NCBI RefSeq assembly: GCF_017104965.1
Contig: NZ_JAAGPR010000017.1
Coordinates: 115,064-179,063, forward strand
Direction of reading: 5' to 3'
From: Paraburkholderia sp. Ac-20340
Lineage (GTDB): Bacteria; Pseudomonadota; Gammaproteobacteria; Burkholderiales; Burkholderiaceae
DNA length: 64,000 nt
The translations under genes and the position numbers were made by a program. The notes under the pieces are model-generated. The model did not search any database and was not told the DNA's origin. It worked only from the letters and a program-made list of their open reading frames with translations. Of this stretch, positions 52,291 through 60,045 are shown one piece after another (the first letter of the stretch is position 1; every line of letters starts with the position of its first letter).

Positions 52291-53571
52291 TCAGGCTTCG
52301 CGCAATTCCCCCTGTGGCTCGCTGACTTTCGGTGCCCATTCGGCGCGATACATGATCAGCGTCGCCGCCGCGCCCACCAGCAGGAACACCAGAATCACCA
52401 GCATCGGCAGGTCGTAGCTATGGCTGATATGCAGGAGCCAGCCGGAAAGACTTGCCGCGACACCGCCCGCAAGACTCGTCGCCACCTGCTGCACGCCGGT
52501 CACGAGGCCGATGGTCTGCTTCGGAATCAGCGTGAGACGCGAGAGCACGAGGTTGTTCGCCGTGGTCATGCCGAGCAGCGAAAGCGACAACACATTCCAG
52601 AACAGCGCGGTATTGAGCGATTGTGCGTAGGCGCCGAGCAGCACCGTACAGCCGCCCACGAAGCCTGCCACGATAAAGCCCTTGCGCACGACCACCGGAT
52701 CATGACCGCGAGCGATGATGCGATCCGCGGCCCAGCCCGCGATGGCCGCAACAATCGCAATGCCAGCGAAACTGAAGAACGTGAAGATGCCGGATTCGCC
52801 GATCGACAGGCCGCGCTGCTCGACGAGGTAAGCGGGCATCCACGTCATGCAGTAGAAGGTGAAATAGCCGTAGCAGAAGTTGGTGACCATGCCGCCCCAC
52901 ACCACTGGACTCGCGAGAATGCTGCCGAAACTCACGCTGCGTGCGTGACGGTCGGCTTTGGCGAGTTGGGCGCGCGAGGGCAGGTCGTTGCGCACCAGCG
53001 TCAGCCAGGGCACCAGCCAGAGCAGGCCGACCAGACCCGTGGCGACAAACATCGCTTTCCACGAGTAATTGACGATGAACCACGCGCCCACCGGTGCGCC
53101 CAGTGCGGGGCCGAATTTATTGCCCATCGCGAGAATGCCCACGGCGAGACCGTTCTGGCTTTCGTCGAAGTTATTGCGAATCCAGCGATAGCTTGCCGGG
53201 ATCACGATCGCTTCGGCGATGCCGATCAGCAGACGCATCACGACGAGGCCCGCGAGCGTCGTTACGGCGCCCATCAGCGCGGTGGCGAGACACCAGAGCG
53301 CGAAGCACACCGCGTAGGGCCATTTCACGCCGTAGCGGTCGGCGACCCAGCCCATCGGCACCTGAAACAGGCCGTAGGACCAGAAGAAGGCGGAATTGAT
53401 CCAGCCGCGATCGACATTGGAAAGCGCGAAGTGACGGATAAAGGCGCTGTCCGCCAATACGCTGGAAATACTGGTGCGATCGATAAAGGACGTAAGCACG
53501 CCGAGCGCCAGCAGGGCGAGAATGCCCCATCGGTTCACGCTGCCTTGCCGCTGAGTTTTGCTCGTCTCCAT
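52291..53571 (-). CDS. MFS transporter, anion:cation symporter family
   Basis: ACS-family carrier, 426 residues, twelve helices. LTSFIDRTSISSVL in helix 1 and GWVADRYGVKWPYA in the following loop are family motifs. Highly similar to the carrier at 44197-45504 over its length, pointing to a duplication within this locus. ATG 53571 (METSK) is taken over an earlier in-frame start because it aligns with the paralogue. Likely importer of the aromatic acid degraded by the operon. Confidence 0.9.
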   Translation of the reverse strand: METSKTQRQGSVNRWGILALLALGVLTSFIDRTSISSVLADSAFIRHFALSNVDRGWINSAFFWSYGLFQVPMGWVADRYGVKWPYAVCFALWCLATALMGAVTTLAGLVVMRLLIGIAEAIVIPASYRWIRNNFDESQNGLAVGILAMGNKFGPALGAPVGAWFIVNYSWKAMFVATGLVGLLWLVPWLTLVRNDLPSRAQLAKADRHARSVSFGSILASPVVWGGMVTNFCYGYFTFYCMTWMPAYLVEQRGLSIGESGIFTFFSFAGIAIVAAIAGWAADRIIARGHDPVVVRKGFIVAGFVGGCTVLLGAYAQSLNTALFWNVLSLSLLGMTTANNLVLSRLTLIPKQTIGLVTGVQQVATSLAGGVAASLSGWLLHISHSYDLPMLVILVFLLVGAAATLIMYRAEWAPKVSEPQGELREA

Positions 53572-53693
53572 CTGCTTTTTTCGTAACCTCAATCGGTTTT
53601 CTTACTGGCTGGCCGGTGTCTGCGATTGCCACTCATGCAGGTCACCCGCCAGCCGCCGTGTTGCAGGCGCGCCTCGATCAGCGCTTCAGATCG

Positions 53694-54545
53694 TCAGGCC
53701 AGCGCCGGGTACAGCTTTTGTGCCGTCTTGCCGAAGATCCACGCGCGATCCGCCGCATTCAGGCAGGCCAGACCGGCTTGCGCCGTCGCGAGAATCTCTT
53801 CGAGCGTGCCAGGCGACGTGGGGAAGTTCGAGCCCCACGCCATGCGGTCCGCGCCGAACGCTTCCACCACCAGCGGGAAAAACGTCTGCGCGCTGGCCTT
53901 TTCCTTTTTCACGTCGCCGAAAATGCGCGGCGTGAGCTTGAGGAAAATGTTTTCGTACTGCGCCAGTTCGAACAGGCTTTGCGCGGCCGCATACGGTGCG
54001 CCATCGGCAACTTCCGGGCGGCCCAGGTGATCGAGCACGATCGGCACCGTGGGAAAGCGCCTGGCGAGTGCGGTGACTTGCGGCAGACCGACCGGGCCGG
54101 TCTGGATGCACATCGGCAGGCCCAGTTCCGCGCACAGTTCCCACGCGGGGAACGAGCGCGGGTCGTCGAGTTCGCTCGGGTCGAACTCTTTCGTGCTGCC
54201 GCCCGTGAACAGACGCAAGCCGGCGAGGCCGCGGTCGGTCCATTCGCGAATGCGTTGCGGCGCGTCTTCCTTGAGCACGTCGACCGAACCGACTGCCACG
54301 AGGCGGTCCGCGTATTTCGCGCAGCCATCGACCACATAGCTGTTGTCGAAGCCATACGTGGTCGACGAATGCACGACCGCGGCCTTGCCCACGCCGGCCG
54401 CATCCATCGCGGCGATCAGCGTTTCAACCGTGGTGGGGCGCTCTTTCGACCATTCCGAACGCTTGCCGAACAACGGCGCCGGCGGATAGCGGCTTTCGTC
54501 GTCGGAGATGATGTGCGGATGAATATCAACAATGGATGAAGCCAT
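53694..54545 (-). CDS. Amidohydrolase, PDC hydrolase (LigI)-like
   Basis: TIM-barrel amidohydrolase, 283 residues. DIHPHI at the start stands for the HxH motif, later LDHLGRPEVADGAP (His, Asp region) and WGSNFPTSPG (Asp replaced by Asn-Phe context as in the family). This layout is that of 2-pyrone-4,6-dicarboxylate hydrolase relatives, which yield 4-oxalomesaconate. GAGAGAGAC precedes ATG 54545. Next to ligJ, whose substrate is that product, the assignment is reasonable but not certain. Confidence 0.8.
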   Translation of the reverse strand: MASSIVDIHPHIISDDESRYPPAPLFGKRSEWSKERPTTVETLIAAMDAAGVGKAAVVHSSTTYGFDNSYVVDGCAKYADRLVAVGSVDVLKEDAPQRIREWTDRGLAGLRLFTGGSTKEFDPSELDDPRSFPAWELCAELGLPMCIQTGPVGLPQVTALARRFPTVPIVLDHLGRPEVADGAPYAAAQSLFELAQYENIFLKLTPRIFGDVKKEKASAQTFFPLVVEAFGADRMAWGSNFPTSPGTLEEILATAQAGLACLNAADRAWIFGKTAQKLYPALA

Positions 54546-54600
54546 GTCTCTCTCTCTGTCCCTGTCTGTCGATCTGAATCGCGGGTTGCGCGACCGAATA

Positions 54601-55626
54601 TCATTTGCCCTGTGCCTTCAGGCGTGCATCGAGACGCGGATACACGCGGCGCGCGTTGCCTTCGAAGATCTTGTAGCGGTCTTCGTCGGAGAGAGCGGGG
54701 CAGGCGTCGATATAGCGCTTGGTGTCGTCGAAATACTGGCCCGTTGCCGGGTCCTTGCCGCGCACCGCGCCGATCATTTCCGAACCGAACAGCACGTTGT
54801 CCGCCGGAACCACCTTCGTCAGCAGTTCGACGCCCGGCTGGTGATAGACACACGAATCGAAGAAGATATTGTTCAGCAGTCCTTCAAGCGGACGCTCGCG
54901 CATTTCCAGCGACATGCCGCGATAACGGCCCCAGTGATAAGGCACCGCGCCGCCGCCGTGCGGAATCACCAGACGCAGGGTCGGGAAGTCCTTGAACAGA
55001 TCCGATTGCAGAATCTGCATGAACACCGAGGTATCCGCGTTCAGATAATGCGCGCCGGTGCCGTGGAAGCAGGGGTTGCACGAAGCGGCCACGTGAATCA
55101 TGGCGGGCACGTCGAGTTCGACCAGCGCTTCGTAAAGCGGATACCACTCGCGGTCCGTCACCGGCTTGCCGGTCCAGTAGCCGCCGCTCGGATCGGGATT
55201 CAGGTTGCAGCCGACAAAACCCATCTGCTCGACGCAGCGGCGCAGTTCCGCGACGCTATTGGCGGGCGCGACGCCCGGCGATTGCGGCAACTGGCAAACC
55301 GGCGCGAAGTTCTCCGGGTACAGCTCGGTCACGCGAAAGACGAGATCGTTGGACACTTCGGCCCATTCGAGGCTCGTGCGCTCGTTGCCGAGGTGATGGC
55401 TCATCAGGCCGGCGATCGGCGAGAACAGCGTGAGATCGCTGCCGCGTTCGCGTTGCAGTTTGAGCTGACCGTTGCCGATGGCTTCGCGGATCTGGTCGTC
55501 GCTCACGAATGCGCCGTCGCGCGAGGGCGCGTTGGCGATATCGTTGGCGAATTCGACCTGTTTGGCGCGCCAGTTACGGAACGATGCGGGAACGGTCGTG
55601 AAGTGGCCGTGGCAATCGATAATCAT
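54601..55626 (-). CDS. ligJ: 4-Oxalomesaconate hydratase
   Basis: Amidohydrolase-family hydratase, 341 residues, strongly LigJ-like along its length. MIIDCHGHFTT gives the metal-binding HxH; LPQSPGV, NLNPDPSGGYWT, HVAASCNPCFHGTGAHYLNADTS (in form), IPHGGGAVPYHWGRYRG and FGSEMIGAVRG are LigJ signatures. It hydrates 4-oxalomesaconate to 4-carboxy-4-hydroxy-2-oxoadipate in the protocatechuate 4,5-cleavage and gallate pathways. ATG 55626 overlaps the stop of the upstream Pht5-like gene by four bases. Confidence 0.92.
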   Translation of the reverse strand: MIIDCHGHFTTVPASFRNWRAKQVEFANDIANAPSRDGAFVSDDQIREAIGNGQLKLQRERGSDLTLFSPIAGLMSHHLGNERTSLEWAEVSNDLVFRVTELYPENFAPVCQLPQSPGVAPANSVAELRRCVEQMGFVGCNLNPDPSGGYWTGKPVTDREWYPLYEALVELDVPAMIHVAASCNPCFHGTGAHYLNADTSVFMQILQSDLFKDFPTLRLVIPHGGGAVPYHWGRYRGMSLEMRERPLEGLLNNIFFDSCVYHQPGVELLTKVVPADNVLFGSEMIGAVRGKDPATGQYFDDTKRYIDACPALSDEDRYKIFEGNARRVYPRLDARLKAQGK

Positions 55627-56612
55627 GCTTTCACCTCTTGTGCCAGCGGGTCGACGAACAGCTCTTCAATCGCCATGCGGCGCGGCGTGAGGCCTTGCTT
55701 GAATGCGGTGGCTTCGAGTGCTTCGATGGTCTTGAGGTTTTCCGCGAGACCGTAGGGCAGCGGGTCGTTGCCAACGATCTTTCGCAGCGCCAGGTATTTC
55801 TTGTCGCTGGCTGCCGTGGCTTCGCCTGCGTCCAGACGTGCGAGCCATTCTTGCTTGGCCTGCGCGAACGCGTTGTAGATCGAGCGCGCGACCCACGGAT
55901 GCTCGGCCAGCACCGAATCCTTCACGACGATGGTGCCGTGCATCGGGTAGATGCCGGTGCGTGCGTAGTATTCGGTTTCGAGCGCCTCGGCGTTCGGCAG
56001 CAGATCGGGGTAATCGGCCTCGACTTCCTTCCAGCCGCCCGTGGGCGCGCCGGTGCGGCCAATGCCTGCCGCTGCCGCGAAACCTGCCGAGAGTTCGCCG
56101 CTTGCCATCATGTCGGCCAGCGAGCTGCCTGCGGGCGCATGAATCACGTTGCCCGGCAGTTTGAGTTGCGTGACGTGCTCTTCGTCGTCGACCACCCACG
56201 TGACCTTCGAGGAATCCAGACCGAATTCGTCGATCAGCACCTGGCGCGTCCACACGCCGGTCGTGACCGAATAGGCGCGCACGCCCACTTTCTTGCCTTC
56301 GAGATCCTTCGGCGAATTGATGCCAGCGTCCGGGCGCACGAGCAGGCCGCCGTGGTGGAAGCGGCGCACGACGAAGATCGGCAGCGCAACGAAGGGCGCG
56401 CCATAGGCGCGGGCGATGATATACGTGGTCGGGGCCAGTTCGCAGACATCGAATTCGACATCACGAACCATGCGGCGGAACGCGCCGATCTGGGGCTGAA
56501 CCGTGACGAATTCCGCGTCCACGCCCTCGATGGGAATGGAGCCGTTGCGGATCGCCGACGTATGCGGATGCTCGGCGATGGCAATTTTGAGCCGCACTTT
56601 CTGAGTCAACAT
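55623..56612 (-). CDS. Pht5-like decarboxylase / substrate-binding fold protein
   Basis: First gene of the Lig operon, 329 residues, same fold and no signal peptide. FRRMVRDVEFDVCELAPTTYIIARA, FVVRRFHHGGLLV and DLEGKKVGVRAYSVTTGVWTRQVL (in form) match the second copy at 49275 and Pht5-type 4,5-dihydroxyphthalate decarboxylases. Two diverged copies in one operon suggest two substrates or a hetero-oligomer. AAGGAGAGG before ATG 56612. The 35-bp motif lies about 100 bp upstream. Confidence 0.8.
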   Translation of the reverse strand: MLTQKVRLKIAIAEHPHTSAIRNGSIPIEGVDAEFVTVQPQIGAFRRMVRDVEFDVCELAPTTYIIARAYGAPFVALPIFVVRRFHHGGLLVRPDAGINSPKDLEGKKVGVRAYSVTTGVWTRQVLIDEFGLDSSKVTWVVDDEEHVTQLKLPGNVIHAPAGSSLADMMASGELSAGFAAAAGIGRTGAPTGGWKEVEADYPDLLPNAEALETEYYARTGIYPMHGTIVVKDSVLAEHPWVARSIYNAFAQAKQEWLARLDAGEATAASDKKYLALRKIVGNDPLPYGLAENLKTIEALEATAFKQGLTPRRMAIEELFVDPLAQEVKA

Positions 56613-56710
56613 CCTCTCCTTGCTTGAATGAGCCGTCACGGGTAGCGGGCCGGATGGCCTGGCCGGACTGGCAATGCGATGGGGAGAGAATAGAAGAGGG
56701 CCGCGCGGGC

Positions 56711-56745
56711 GTCCCTACACAAAAGAGAGATTCAATAGCACTTTT
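56711..56745 (-). promoter_or_regulatory. 35-bp shared regulatory motif, copy 2
   Basis: Upstream of the first Lig operon gene. On the plus strand GTCCCTACACAA, then ATTCAATAGCACTTTT after the same 7-base gap as copy 1. It lies 98 bp before the ATG, on the same strand relation to its gene as copy 1. Confidence 0.55.
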
Positions 56746-56908
56746 TTTAGCGCCGCTCGCGCCGCGCCCGCGGGTATACGTGGGTGAATGCTGCGGCGCT
56801 TGTATTTTTTGCAGTTTATGAGGGGAATAGGAGCGCAAGGAGCGGAGCGTCCTTGATGCGCCATCGCGGTAGACTGCGGGCGTTCGCAATGACTGACTGG
56901 AAGGGGCG

Positions 56909-57658
56909 ATGGGCGAAACCGCGCAAAACGAGCAAGCCGTGCAGACCTTGCAGACCGACTGGGAGGCGATCTGGGACGCCGCCACGGCGTCGCTCGATCG
57001 TTATGGCAATGCAGTGCTGCCTTCGTTGCTCACGCCGGATCAATGCGAAAAACTGGCCGGACTCTATTCGCGCAACGATTGCTTCCGCTCGCGCGTCGTG
57101 ATGGCCCGCCACAATTTCGGGCGCGGTGAATATCAGTATTTCTCCTACCCCTTGCCGCCTTTTCTTGAACGGCTGCGTCACGCGCTTTATCGGCGTCTTG
57201 CGCCTGTGGCCAATCGCTGGAATGGGCAATTGGGTGTGGATGTGACATATCCCGCAGAACTGGATGCGTTTCTCGCGCGTTGTCGCGAGGCCGGGCAGAC
57301 CCGGCCGACTCCGTTAATGCTTCGCTATGGTCCGGGCGACTACAACTGCCTGCATCAGGATCTTTATGGCGAGCATGTCTTTCCGCTTCAGGTGGCCGTT
57401 CTGCTTTCGGAACCCGGTGTGGATTTCACGGGCGGCGAATTCGTCATGACCGAAACGCGCAGCAGCGGCCAGCATGCGGATGTGGTGCCCTTGAGGCAGG
57501 GCGACGCGGTCATTTTTGCCGTGAACGAGCGGCCCGGGCTGGAGGGGCGTGCACGCAAGGTTGCGATGCGCCATGGTGTGAGCGTGGTGCGCAGCGGCCG
57601 GCGTTATACGCTGGGCGTGATCTTTCATGACGCGCGCGAGCCGTCGGCATCGGCATGA
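56909..57658 (+). CDS. Fe(II)/2-oxoglutarate oxygenase, PF09859 type
   Basis: Dioxygenase of the family annotated as oxidative demethylation of damaged DNA (PF09859-like, AlkB fold), 249 residues. FRSRVVMARHNFGRGEYQYFSYPLP (in form), AGQTRPTPLMLRYGPGDYNCLHQDLYGE carrying the HxD iron motif (about 152), FPLQ, DFTGGEFVMTE, and the distal His with the 2-oxoglutarate Arg in RHGVSVVRSGRRYTLGVIFHDA. The loop normally QRPRMQSR is changed to TRSSGQHA. Followed by a tandem paralogue whose ATG overlaps its stop. No DNA-repair gene adjoins. Confidence 0.87.
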   Translation: MGETAQNEQAVQTLQTDWEAIWDAATASLDRYGNAVLPSLLTPDQCEKLAGLYSRNDCFRSRVVMARHNFGRGEYQYFSYPLPPFLERLRHALYRRLAPVANRWNGQLGVDVTYPAELDAFLARCREAGQTRPTPLMLRYGPGDYNCLHQDLYGEHVFPLQVAVLLSEPGVDFTGGEFVMTETRSSGQHADVVPLRQGDAVIFAVNERPGLEGRARKVAMRHGVSVVRSGRRYTLGVIFHDAREPSASA

Positions 57659-58338
57659 TGGGATGGAATATGCTTGAACGTTTCGATATGCCAACTATTG
57701 GCGCGCAACTGGATGCGCAAGGCTATGCGCTGTTGCCGCAATGCTTGGGCGCGCGCGAGATTCACGCCTTGATTGCAGCGCTTGACGACAAAAACTCCAC
57801 CATTGGCGCCGATGGCGAGGAGCTTTGTTACTTCGGTCAGGAAATGCCGCCAAGCTTGCACGCATGGTACGAAGCGCTCTATCGTTGGCTTGTGCCAGTG
57901 GCGAATCGCTGGAATGAGTTGGCTGGAATAGAAAGGCGTTTTCCTGATGAACTCAATACGTTTCTCGAGCTGAATGGCCACGCTTCGCAGAATCGGCCGC
58001 AATCGCATTTATACAGGCTGCGCGAAAGCGAGCGCCGCGCACTGCATCGCCACGACGAAGGCGAGTGGATTTTTCCACTGCAAATCGTCGCGCTGATGAG
58101 CGAACCGCAGCGCGATTTCACCGGCGGCGAATTCGTCATGACGGAGCAGCGTCCGCGCATGCAGTCGCGCCCGATGGTCGTGCCGCTGGCATTCGGCGAC
58201 ATGGCGATCATCGCGAGCGCGCAGCGGCCCGTACAGGGTACGCATGGCTACTACCGAGCCAGTCTCAAACATGCAGTCAGTCGCGTGCGTAGCGGCGAAC
58301 GCATAGGGCTGGAATTGATCTTTCATCAGGCGGCGTAA
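57655..58338 (+). CDS. Diverged PF09859-type oxygenase with altered iron motif
   Basis: Tandem paralogue of the preceding oxygenase, 227 residues. FPLQIVALMSEPQRDFTGGEFVMTEQRPRMQSRP (in form) and HAVSRVRSGERIGLELIFHQA align without gaps. Where the first protein has LHQDLYGE, this has LHRHDEGE: the Asp of HxD is His, with an Asp one residue later. It may bind metal with three His, use the shifted Asp, or be inactive. ATG 57655 overlaps the previous stop; ATG 57658 and 57670 are alternatives. The FRSRVVM..FG.GEY region is missing or much changed. Confidence 0.8.
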   Translation: MMGWNMLERFDMPTIGAQLDAQGYALLPQCLGAREIHALIAALDDKNSTIGADGEELCYFGQEMPPSLHAWYEALYRWLVPVANRWNELAGIERRFPDELNTFLELNGHASQNRPQSHLYRLRESERRALHRHDEGEWIFPLQIVALMSEPQRDFTGGEFVMTEQRPRMQSRPMVVPLAFGDMAIIASAQRPVQGTHGYYRASLKHAVSRVRSGERIGLELIFHQAA

Positions 58339-58352
58339 GTGGCCGCCCGCAA

Positions 58353-58808
58353 TCAGGCTGCCTGCGGCAACGGCGACTCATTCGAACTACGCAGAAACCG
58401 GTCCAGCCGCTTATAGGCTTCAATCAAGGCCTGGCGCGGTGCAAGAAACAATTGCGTATCCGCCTGCTGCAGAATAGGCTCGACCAGCGCCCGCTCGCCC
58501 GGGGAAATGCGGCAGGTTTCATCGTCGCCCGCGCGCAGAATGCACTTCTCCAGTGCGGCTTCGGCATCGGCGAATCTGGCGATTTCCGTATCGCCATAGC
58601 CGGCGCACTGCACATAGAAAGTGAGGTAGACCATGCGCACCAGTTCGCTGACAAGCCGTGTGGTGCCCGCCCAGCTCTGGCAGGCGGCGAACGTGAGGTG
58701 ATGCGCGAGCGCCATGTCGGTGGCCGTTTTTTCGTCCAACGGGCGCTGCATGAAGCGGGAAGAAGCGGTGGGAGGCAGTACGGAGTGGGCTTTTTTGCTA
58801 CGTGACAT
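58353..58808 (-). CDS. Small hypothetical protein
   Basis: A 151-residue protein, convergent with the oxygenase pair (14 bp between stops). Mostly helical in appearance: DMALAHHLTFAACQSWAGTTRLVSELVRMVYLTFY (in form, about 33-67), then an acidic patch (DDETCRISPGE) and QALIEAYKRLDRFL near the end. A basic start (MSRSKKAHS). No signal peptide or clear membrane helix. I do not recognise a family; similar small proteins are sometimes mislabelled as Fis-type regulators without an HTH. Confidence 0.6.
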   Translation of the reverse strand: MSRSKKAHSVLPPTASSRFMQRPLDEKTATDMALAHHLTFAACQSWAGTTRLVSELVRMVYLTFYVQCAGYGDTEIARFADAEAALEKCILRAGDDETCRISPGERALVEPILQQADTQLFLAPRQALIEAYKRLDRFLRSSNESPLPQAA

Positions 58809-59037
58809 TGATACAGAAGTGGTGCAACGAAGGATGGGTGCGAACCGGAAGACAAACAGGGTTCACGGCGATTATGCGCGAATTGGCGCGAACGTGACGG
58901 CGAACCCGCACATCGCGCACTTGCAGGTGAGATCGAAACTCGCGTAAAAGCATAAACCACGGCACCTGACATCAAGATGTTGATCGGCTGACAAAGTTGT
59001 TATGTACATGCAATAAACCTTGAGGACTTCCGGCAGC

Positions 59038-59943
59038 ATGCGTATCGATCCCTATAGCCTCGAACTCTTTATTGCCGTCGTCGAAGAAGGCTCTATTGCC
59101 CGCGCGGCGAGCCGGCATCACATTGCCGCTTCGGCCCTGAGCCGCCGCATTGCCGATCTGGAAACCGCGCTTGGCATGCCGCTGCTGATCCGCTCGCACG
59201 GCGGCGTGGCGCTAACCGAGGCGGGCCGCGAAGCATTCGCGCGTGCACAGTCGTTGCACGCGCAACTACAGTCGTTCGCGCGCGAAGTGCAGTCGCACAG
59301 CGGCCAGATTGCGGGCGTGGTGCGTCTCTATGCGAATGCATCGGCTATCGTCGGGTTTTTGCCTGAACGGCTCAAGGCGTTTCAGGCTGCCTATCCGCTC
59401 GTGCAGATCGAATTGACCGAAGCGGTGAGCGACGAAGTCGTGCGCGCGTGCGTGGAAGATCGCGCGGACGTGGGCGTGTCCGCGAATGCGAGCACGCCTG
59501 CCGCGCTCGAATCGTGGCATTTCGCGCACGATCCCTTGATGGTGGTGCTGCCGCCCGATCACGAACTCGTCGCCATGGAGAAGCTCGATTTCGCCGATGT
59601 CATGCGTTTTCCGCTCGTGGCATTACAGGCGGGCGGCGCGCTCGACCGGTTGATTCACGAGCGCGCCGACGCCCAGCGCGCACCGCTGAAGCTCGCCGTG
59701 ACGGTCAACAGTTTCGATGCGCAATGCCGCATGGTGGAGGCGGGACTCGGCATCGGCATCGTGCCGATCAGCGCGGCCTCGGCGTTCGCGGGTTCGCGTG
59801 GTTTCGTGCGTCGGCCGCTCGGCGACGCGTGGGCGCTCGGGCGCAGCCTGCAGGTCCACGCGCTGCGCAAGTCGTCGCGGTTGCGCGCGGTGCAGGCGCT
59901 GGTCGATCTGCTGACCGAAACGCCGCCGGAACGCCAGAAATAA
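59038..59943 (+). CDS. LysR-family transcriptional regulator
   Basis: LysR regulator, 301 residues. HTH at residues 5-60 (LELFIAVVEEGSIARAASRHHIAASALSRRIADLE in form), then effector lobes (VVRLYANASAIVGFLPERL, DVGVSANAST, LMVVLPPDHELV). ATG 59038 follows GAGGAC. It lies just upstream of the aconitase-family gene on the same strand, 102 bp away, and probably controls it and the MFS carrier. Confidence 0.92.
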   Translation: MRIDPYSLELFIAVVEEGSIARAASRHHIAASALSRRIADLETALGMPLLIRSHGGVALTEAGREAFARAQSLHAQLQSFAREVQSHSGQIAGVVRLYANASAIVGFLPERLKAFQAAYPLVQIELTEAVSDEVVRACVEDRADVGVSANASTPAALESWHFAHDPLMVVLPPDHELVAMEKLDFADVMRFPLVALQAGGALDRLIHERADAQRAPLKLAVTVNSFDAQCRMVEAGLGIGIVPISAASAFAGSRGFVRRPLGDAWALGRSLQVHALRKSSRLRAVQALVDLLTETPPERQK

Positions 59944-60045
59944 GGGTTTGTGCGGACATCGCCGTTTGCGATGCCCCACGTGCCGATCCAGCACTTCGCC
60001 ACGCCTTGCCGCGCCCGCTACATTGCAGGGAGAAGGAGAAATTGG

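Noticed and set aside
49275..56612. Two Pht5-like genes as periplasmic binding proteins of an ABC importer
   Set aside because: Neither has a signal peptide, and no permease or ATPase gene is in the window; the carriers present are MFS.
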